In this document: positions 58,777-64,000 of the stretch, one piece after another
How positions within the stretch are numbered: position 1 is the stretch's first letter
Layout: the number at the start of each line of letters is the position of its first letter
Assembly: GCA_938075305.1 (NCBI GenBank)
Contig: CALJGV010000013.1
Coordinates: 1-64,000, forward strand
DNA length: 64,000 nt
DNA from: an uncultured bacterium
Lineage (GTDB): Bacteria; Planctomycetota; UBA1135; GCA-002686595
Reading direction: 5' to 3'
Notes under the pieces: model-generated
What the model saw: the letters and a program-made list of their open reading frames with translations, nothing else
The model's database searches: none
What the model was told of the DNA's origin: nothing
Program-made: the position numbers and the translations under genes

Positions 58777-61152
58777 ATGCTCCCCCTTCTCCTCGCCGCT
58801 CTCGCCCTGTCCTGCGCCGCCGATTCGGGGGCTCGTGACTGGCCGACCGCCCCGCCCTTCGTCCGCCCTGACGAACCTAGCGGGCCGCTTCCCTCCTCGG
58901 TCTCCGTGGCCCCGATCGGCCCCGGGGCATGGCGCCTCCGGGTCCACCTCCCCAGCACGTTCGAGGCGAAGAGCGTGCACCTCGCCGGGTCGTTCAACGG
59001 CTGGGACGCCGGCGCGCTCCCGATGGAGCGCGGGGCCGATGGCCGGTGGGCGGCCGAGCTCGAGGCCCGGAGCGGGCGCCTGAGCTACAAGTTCGTCGTC
59101 GACGGCCATCGCTGGATCCCGGACCCGTCGAACGGCGAGCGGGAGCCGGACGGCCATGGGGGTGAGAACACGGTGCTCACCCTGGGGGCCGCGGGCGCCT
59201 CGGCCGACGCGCTCACGGAGGGGGAGCGGCGCCGGCTCGCCTGGGGGCACGAGCCAGGCCTCCCGGTCTATCTCCAGCGGGCGGGGGAGGGTGCGGCGCT
59301 GATCCGGTACCGAGGGCAGGCCGGGCTGGCGCCGCGGCTTTCCATCGAGGGCGTCGCAGGACTTCTCGCGATGACGGCCGCGGGCTCCCTGGACGGGTTC
59401 ACCTTCTACGAGTGTCGGGTGCCGCTGACCGAGGAGCCGCAGCGCTACACGTTCCTCGTGGAGACCGAGGATGGCGTTCGCCGCGACCCTGCGATTCAGA
59501 CCCTGAGCGAGGCGGCGCTGCCCGAGTTCAGGACGCCCGACTGGGCCAAGCACGCCACGTGGTACCAGCTCATGCCGGACCGCTTCCGGAACGGTGACCC
59601 GGAGAACGACCGGCCGGGCACGCGGCCGTGGACCAGCGACTGGTACGAGGCCAGCCCCGACGAGTCCGGGGTCTCGAGCGACGGCAGGGCCCTGGGCCTT
59701 TGGGACTGGTTCATCTACAAGCGTCTGTACGGGGGCGACCTCGCCGGCGTCCGCGAGAAGCTGGACCACATCGCGGCGCTGGGGGTGACCGCGATCTACT
59801 TCAACCCGGTCTTCGAGGCCGAGTCCCACCACAAGTACGAGGCGACCGACTACCGCCACGTGGACTCCAGCCTGGGCGCGGGCGAGGACTGGTCCGCCGT
59901 CGCCGCGGGCGAGGACCTGCTCGATCCCGCGACCTGGACGTGGAGCCCCTCCGACCGTGTCTTCCTGGCCCTCATCGAGGATTGTCACGCCCGCGGCCTG
60001 AAGGTCGTCATCGACGGCGTGTGGAACCACGTGGGCCAGCGCCACCCCGCCTTCGCGGATGTGGTCGAGCGCGGCCCCGAGTCCCCCTATGCGGACTGGT
60101 TCGACGTGGTCTCCTGGGACCCGTTCGTGCACCGGGGCTGGGCCGGATACGACGACCTCCCCGTCTTCGCCAAGGACAGTGGCGGGCTCGCGTCGGACGC
60201 CGTGGTGGCCCACATCCACGCGGTCACGCGGCGCTGGATGGACCCCGACGGTGACGGGGACCCCTCGGATGGGATCGACGGCTGGCGCCTCGATGTCCCC
60301 ATGGAGGTCCCCATGCCGTTCTGGGACGAGTGGCGGCGGCTCGTCAAGTCCATCAACCCCGAGGCCTATCTCGCCGGGGAGGTCTGGGATCGCGCGGACG
60401 AGTGGCTCGACGGGCGCCGCTTCGACGCGGTCATGAACTACCGCTTCGCCGACGCGGCGGTCGCCTGGATCGGCTTCGACGAGCGGAAGCTCTCGCCCAG
60501 CCAGCTCGACCAACGACTGGCGGAGCTGCGCCTCGCGTATCCGGCCGAGGCGACGTACGCGCTCATGAATCTGGTGGACAGCCACGACACGGACCGGCTG
60601 GTCTCGATGCTGCTCAACCCCGACCGGCGCTACGACGCCAACAACCGGGAGCAGGACAATCAGGCGTACCTGAACCGCAAGCCGGACCCGCTCCACTATC
60701 GCCGCGCTCGCCTCGCCGCCCTCTTCCAGATGACCTACGTGGGCGCGCCGATGATCTACTACGGCGACGAGGTCGGCATGTGGGGCCCGGACGACCCCTC
60801 GAACCGCAAGCCCATGCTCTGGCCCGACCTCGGGCCCTACGAGCGGAAGGAGGATCGAGTCGACCCCGAGCACCTGGCCCACTACCGGGCGGTGGGTCAG
60901 CTCCGACGGCAGCACCGAGCGCTCCGGACGGGCACCTTCGAGACGCTCGCGGTCGACGACCAGCAGGACCTGTTCGTCTTCCTCAGGGAGGACGGCGACG
61001 AGCGGCTCCTGGTGGCCCTCAACGCGGGCGGGCAGTCCGCGAGGTTCGCGCTTCCTGAGGGAGCGTGGCGCGCGGTCCACGGGGAATACCAGGGAGAGGG
61101 TGCCCTCCGCGTCCCGGCGGTCAGCGGCGTCGTCCTCGTCCAGCGTCTCTGA
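58777..61152 (+). CDS. Exported GH13 alpha-amylase-family enzyme with glycogen-binding domain
   Basis: 791 residues. The N-terminus MLPLLLAALALSC may be a signal or lipoprotein start, although it lacks positive charges. Residues ~45-135 are a CBM48/AMPK-type starch-binding domain (SVHLAGSFNGWDAGALPM, LSYKFVVDGHRWIPDP). A second beta domain (~160-250) precedes the catalytic barrel. The barrel starts ATWYQLMPDRFRNGDP and has nucleophile D506 (GWRLDVP), acid E535 (LAGEVWD) and D604 (VDSHDTDR), so the triad is intact. The domain order suits neopullulanase- or cyclomaltodextrinase-like enzymes. It is divergent from the sugar ABC operon, so degradation and uptake are probably linked. Confidence 0.92.
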   Translation: MLPLLLAALALSCAADSGARDWPTAPPFVRPDEPSGPLPSSVSVAPIGPGAWRLRVHLPSTFEAKSVHLAGSFNGWDAGALPMERGADGRWAAELEARSGRLSYKFVVDGHRWIPDPSNGEREPDGHGGENTVLTLGAAGASADALTEGERRRLAWGHEPGLPVYLQRAGEGAALIRYRGQAGLAPRLSIEGVAGLLAMTAAGSLDGFTFYECRVPLTEEPQRYTFLVETEDGVRRDPAIQTLSEAALPEFRTPDWAKHATWYQLMPDRFRNGDPENDRPGTRPWTSDWYEASPDESGVSSDGRALGLWDWFIYKRLYGGDLAGVREKLDHIAALGVTAIYFNPVFEAESHHKYEATDYRHVDSSLGAGEDWSAVAAGEDLLDPATWTWSPSDRVFLALIEDCHARGLKVVIDGVWNHVGQRHPAFADVVERGPESPYADWFDVVSWDPFVHRGWAGYDDLPVFAKDSGGLASDAVVAHIHAVTRRWMDPDGDGDPSDGIDGWRLDVPMEVPMPFWDEWRRLVKSINPEAYLAGEVWDRADEWLDGRRFDAVMNYRFADAAVAWIGFDERKLSPSQLDQRLAELRLAYPAEATYALMNLVDSHDTDRLVSMLLNPDRRYDANNREQDNQAYLNRKPDPLHYRRARLAALFQMTYVGAPMIYYGDEVGMWGPDDPSNRKPMLWPDLGPYERKEDRVDPEHLAHYRAVGQLRRQHRALRTGTFETLAVDDQQDLFVFLREDGDERLLVALNAGGQSARFALPEGAWRAVHGEYQGEGALRVPAVSGVVLVQRL

Positions 61153-61303
61153 GGCCGGGCCCCATGGGCATCCAGCGCGGTCGGAGCACCCCCTTGGATC
61201 ACGCGGCCGTCGGACGCGGCGTCCTCCATGGGGACTCGGGAACTGGCCCCGAGGACAGCGTCCCACGCCTACCGAAGCAGGGCGCGGTCAGCCGCGCGGG
61301 TCT

Positions 61304-61861
61304 TCACCACCCGTAGCCCAGGCTGACCCCAAGCACCACGACGTCCTCGTCAGGGTGCTTCAGCGAGAAGTCGTAGGCGACCGTGGGGGACACCGCCCAG
61401 CCTCCTCCGATCGGGAACTCGTACAGCCCTCCCACGCGCAAGACGCCTTCCCACTCCGCGTTCTTGCGCTCCTCGCCGTAGCCAAGGAAGAGAGAGAGCG
61501 GCTCCGTCGGATGCCAGACCAGATCCGCGCCGACGATGATTGCCCGGCCCTCGCCCGCGATGAACTCGGTGAAGGCGCCGACGCCGAAGAGCTCACTGAA
61601 GCGGTACTCGTAGTCGATGCCCAGGCCGAGGCCCTCCGTCTCCGCGTCCTCGTGGGCGATCCCGGCGAAGCCATTGAGGAGGTGACGGGGGACCTCAGGA
61701 CCATGCCCCTCCCCGGCCGCGGCCGCTGGCTCCGTCAGGTCCACCGGCGCCGGCGGCCGGCGAGTATTGTTCGCGCAGCCGGAGAGGGCCACGCCGAGGG
61801 CCAGCAGGCACATCCGGAGGTGGCTGGAGATCCTCCTCCGGGCGAGCTTCGGGACGGCCAT
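61304..61861 (-). CDS. Outer-membrane-type lipoprotein, small beta-barrel-like
   Basis: 185 residues. A basic start and hydrophobic segment end in the lipobox LSGC (C29), then NNTRRPPAPVDL, which suggests export to the outer membrane. Residues ~75-185 alternate hydrophobic and polar residues in short strands (GLGLGIDYEYRFSELFGVGAF, AIIVGADLVWHP, LSLFLGYGEE, LRVGGLYEFPIGGGWAVSP) and end with LGVSLGYGW. This is an aromatic C-terminus typical of outer-membrane barrel proteins. The function is unknown. It is convergent with the amylase gene. Confidence 0.7.
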   Translation of the reverse strand: MAVPKLARRRISSHLRMCLLALGVALSGCANNTRRPPAPVDLTEPAAAAGEGHGPEVPRHLLNGFAGIAHEDAETEGLGLGIDYEYRFSELFGVGAFTEFIAGEGRAIIVGADLVWHPTEPLSLFLGYGEERKNAEWEGVLRVGGLYEFPIGGGWAVSPTVAYDFSLKHPDEDVVVLGVSLGYGW

Positions 61862-62052
61862 GGGGCTGGATACAGGTGGTGGGCCTCGAGCGGGCGGGGG
61901 ACCCAGCCGGCTTGGAGGGGGCGAGGGCCAAGGCTCGAGACTCTAGCGTGCGGCGTGGTCGACGGCGCCCTCGCCCTCTCACTCTTGCAGCCCGCCGCTG
62001 CACCGCGCCCTGTTGCACCGCAGCAGGGTCTGCGTCGAATCGGCCGTAGGGC

Positions 62053-62856
62053 TCAGGGATCGACGCGTCGGATCCGGTCTGTTCGAAGCCGATCCCGGTC
62101 GTCAAAGACGAGGCGCTCGGCGGCGAGGACGACGCCGATCGTGCCGAGGGCGACGCCGCCTGCGATCGCGAACAGGATGAACAGCTGATAGCGTGCCGCG
62201 GTCCCCGGGTCCGCACCCGCGAGCAGCTGGCCGGTCATCATGCCGGGCACGCTGATCACTCCCACGGCGATCATGGCGTTGAGGATCGGGATCATCCCCC
62301 TCCTCGCAGCGCGGCGCAGGATCGGAGCGGCCGCCTGGCGGCGCGTCGCGCCGTGGGCGAGGAGCAGCTCCACGCGCGCGCGGTCCTCGTCGAAGCCCTC
62401 CAGCGCGGCGTCCAGGCCGAGGCTGATCCCGTTCAGCGCGTTGCCGAGCACCATGCCCAGGAGGGGGACCGCGTACTGCGGGGTGTACCAGGGCCCCGGG
62501 ATGTCGAGCACGACGAGCAGCCCGTACGAGGTCACCGCGAAGGAGCTCACGAGCATGACCCCGACGCTGGCGGCGAAGATCCCCGGGACCCGGCGGCTGC
62601 CGCGGCGGACCGCCTCGATGCCAGCCACGGTCGCCATGACCAGGGTCACGAGCAGGACCACGCCGGGCCCCTCCGTCTCGAACACCAGCCCCAGCACCCA
62701 GCCGAGGAGCGCGAGCTGCACGGCGGCGCGCACGGCGGCCAGGAGCAGGCGCCGCCCGAGGCCCAGGCGCAGGCTGAGATCCACGACCGCGTTCGCCAGC
62801 ACCAGCAGCGCCGCGAGGCCGAGGTCGGTCAAGGTCAGCGGAACGATGGCGATCAC
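62053..62856 (-). CDS. fetB: FetB-like ABC exporter permease (UPF0014)
   Basis: 267 residues from GTG 62856, with about seven membrane helices and family landmarks PLLGMVLGNALNGISLGLD, LLLAHGATRRQAAAPILRRA and ISVPGMMTGQLLAGADP. The Escherichia coli homologue YbbM/FetB, with YbbL/FetA, is reported to export iron and aid oxidative-stress resistance. The start overlaps the ATPase stop as GTGA, so the pair is coupled. Confidence 0.88.
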   Translation of the reverse strand: MIAIVPLTLTDLGLAALLVLANAVVDLSLRLGLGRRLLLAAVRAAVQLALLGWVLGLVFETEGPGVVLLVTLVMATVAGIEAVRRGSRRVPGIFAASVGVMLVSSFAVTSYGLLVVLDIPGPWYTPQYAVPLLGMVLGNALNGISLGLDAALEGFDEDRARVELLLAHGATRRQAAAPILRRAARRGMIPILNAMIAVGVISVPGMMTGQLLAGADPGTAARYQLFILFAIAGGVALGTIGVVLAAERLVFDDRDRLRTDRIRRVDP

Positions 62857-63428
62857 AGGCTCACCTCCCGGGCGCCGAGCCGCTGCGCGAGGGCCGCGTC
62901 GTGGCTGACCCAGAGGACCGAGCCGCCCCCCCGCGCGAACGCCTGCACCCGGGCCTCGGCCTCGGCCGCCGCGTCTCGGTCGAGGGCGGCGGTGATCTCG
63001 TCCAGCAGCAGGACCTGGGGCGTGCCGAGCAGGGCTCGGTGGAGCGCGAGTCGCTGGGCCTCGCCGCCCGAGAGCCGGCTCGCGTCCGCGCGCGGGTCAA
63101 GGCCGGGCGCCGGTGTGTGGGAGACGTTCAGCAGCGTGGCGATGGCCGCGACGTTGTCCTCCACCGTCCCTGGTAGGCACGGTGCGCCTTGCTGGGCGTA
63201 TCGCACCGCCCGCCGCCACACCGGCGGCGGAGTCGCCTCCCGCGAGCGTCCGTCGAGGGTGACCTCGCCGGCGTCGACCGGATCCAGGTCCGCCAGCGCC
63301 CGCAGGAGGAGCGTCTTCCCGCTCCCTGACGGGCCGCGCAGGACCGCGATCTCACCCTCCTCGAGGGCCAAGTCCAGGTCGCGCCACCAGGGCGCGCGGG
63401 TGAGCCCGCGTACCTCCAGGGACCCCAC
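62853..63428 (-). CDS. fetA: FetA-like ABC ATPase
   Basis: 191 residues from GTG 63428, a compact ABC domain. Walker A is RGPSGSGKTLLL, the signature LSGGEAQRLALHRAL, Walker B VLLLDEITAALD and the switch WVSHDAALAQ. Its pairing with the UPF0014 permease identifies the FetAB-type pair. It is slightly short, with no extra regulatory domain, as expected for FetA. Confidence 0.87.
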   Translation of the reverse strand: MGSLEVRGLTRAPWWRDLDLALEEGEIAVLRGPSGSGKTLLLRALADLDPVDAGEVTLDGRSREATPPPVWRRAVRYAQQGAPCLPGTVEDNVAAIATLLNVSHTPAPGLDPRADASRLSGGEAQRLALHRALLGTPQVLLLDEITAALDRDAAAEAEARVQAFARGGGSVLWVSHDAALAQRLGAREVSL

Positions 63429-63503
63429 GCCTCAGCCCCCGGCCATCGTCCCTGGCCAGCTCTCGCCTCCGAGGAGGCCGCACGTCGTTCGCTCTACCGT
63501 CAT

Positions 63504-63522
63504 GGGGGCCATCTTGGCCCCC
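63504..63522 (-). terminator. GC hairpin downstream of the partial secreted-protein gene
   Basis: A 7-bp stem (63504-63510 with 63516-63522) with a 5-nt loop, 46 bp after the stop at 63568 on the reverse strand. There is no U-tract, so it may only pause or stabilise the transcript. Confidence 0.3.
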
Positions 63523-63567
63523 GAGGATAAGGGGCGGGAGGGGCGAGTGGAGGCCGGCCTCTTCCCC

Positions 63568-64000
63568 TCAGGGCGTGAACGGGACCCTGAGCCCGTTGGA
63601 GAGGTTGAAGCGGTACGGGAAGGCCTGCACGTCCCGGAACCAGAACTGGAAGTTCCAGGTCTCTCCTGCGGAGATGGCTCCCGTTGGGAGCGAGGTGTTC
63701 ATCAGCTCCACCGGATAGGACACCGTGCCGTTCGCGTCGGCTGCCACCACGGGCAGCCGTCGGAGGCTCCCGCCCACGCACCGCAGCCCGTTGCCGAGGC
63801 CCAGCTGCACCTGGTCGGGACCGTAGAAGAAGAGCCCGACCGTGCTCGAGGGCGCGCCCGTCACCTCCAACACCAGATCGTCGGCGGCCACGCTGGTGGA
63901 GCCGCTCCAGCCGATCTCGGCGCCAGCTCCGGACGAGTTCGGGGTCACGGGGCAGTACGCCGAGGGGCCCGCGCAGGTCAGGAGGCCGTCCACGTCGAAG
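63568..64000 (-). CDS. C-terminal part of a secreted protein with the recurrent module (5' end outside window)
   Basis: The reverse-strand frame is open to the window end. The visible 144 residues start with a dockerin-like FDVDGLLTCAG. The third copy of the C-terminal module follows (from about 63957): YCPVTPNSSG, a central RCVGGSLRR and SAGETWNFQFWFRD, ending NGLRVPFTP. The N-terminus, including the expected signal peptide, is beyond the window. A GTG at 63993 gives an apparent 141-residue gene, but this is almost surely an internal codon. Confidence 0.75.
   Translation of the reverse strand, partial: FDVDGLLTCAGPSAYCPVTPNSSGAGAEIGWSGSTSVAADDLVLEVTGAPSSTVGLFFYGPDQVQLGLGNGLRCVGGSLRRLPVVAADANGTVSYPVELMNTSLPTGAISAGETWNFQFWFRDVQAFPYRFNLSNGLRVPFTP

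Noticed and set aside
63568-63993. Complete 141-residue gene starting at GTG 63993
   Set aside because: The frame continues to the window edge with dockerin-like sequence, so this is the end of a larger secreted protein.
1-64000. Mobile elements, CRISPR arrays or rRNA operons
   Set aside because: No transposase or integrase motifs, no regularly spaced direct repeats and no rRNA-like sequence were seen.

Overview
This 64 kb stretch is GC-rich and densely coded, with no rRNA, tRNA, CRISPR array, insertion sequence or phage gene that I can see. The gene content points to a free-living Gram-negative heterotroph, most likely Planctomycetota. The reasons are many exported PQQ-type beta-propellers, a large VPS10/BNR propeller, large secreted proteins ending in a recurrent Cys-containing C-terminal module (YC-S/P...NSSG...GETW-FQ-WF), an RRM RNA-binding protein, and frequent TTG/GTG starts with overlapping stop/start codons. 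The phylum is an inference from gene style, not from a marker gene.

Layout. 1-15 kb: a partial ArsR-methyltransferase fusion with a palindromic site in front of it, ferrochelatase, an AsmA-like protein, a methyltransferase, a barrel-less secretin-like protein, a VPS10-like propeller, nagA, an RRM protein and a secreted FG-GAP-like protein. 15.0-27.6 kb: an unusual co-directional locus. It encodes a halogenase-type flavoprotein, a GcvH-like lipoyl carrier, a CobW-type GTPase, a stand-alone HdrA N-terminal-like protein, a two-cluster ferredoxin, a radical SAM enzyme, a DUF116-polyprenyl synthase fusion, a small terpene-cyclase-like toroid, a secreted protein and a full-length squalene-hopene-cyclase-like enzyme with an intact DxDD motif. 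27.7-32.4 kb: DoxX-like protein, an internally duplicated zinc-ribbon membrane protein, a propeller and a cysteine desulfurase. 32.6-42.0 kb: a tight operon of two propellers, a DUF3311-like/sodium:solute symporter pair, and LuxE-like, LuxC-like and iron alcohol dehydrogenase genes, which reads as uptake and reduction of a carboxylic acid. 42.2-54.0 kb: an SLC12-like transporter, propeller plus zinc alcohol dehydrogenase, a PseC-like aminotransferase with a surface-glycan-type protein, then propeller, HemN-like radical SAM protein and GT4 glycosyltransferase. 54.1-61.2 kb: a sugar ABC importer whose binding protein is fused to a permease, divergent from an exported GH13 amylase. 61.3-64 kb: an outer-membrane-type lipoprotein, a FetAB-like ABC pair and the end of another secreted protein.

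How parts may work together. The 15-27.6 kb locus is the best candidate for an undescribed system. I read it as isoprenoid chain assembly and cyclisation, coupled to a dedicated lipoyl/Hdr-like/ferredoxin electron route that serves a radical SAM enzyme and a halogenase- or reductase-type flavoprotein. The two ABC systems and the amylase suggest alpha-glucan use and metal handling. All names rest on motifs and recalled family patterns; no database search was run.
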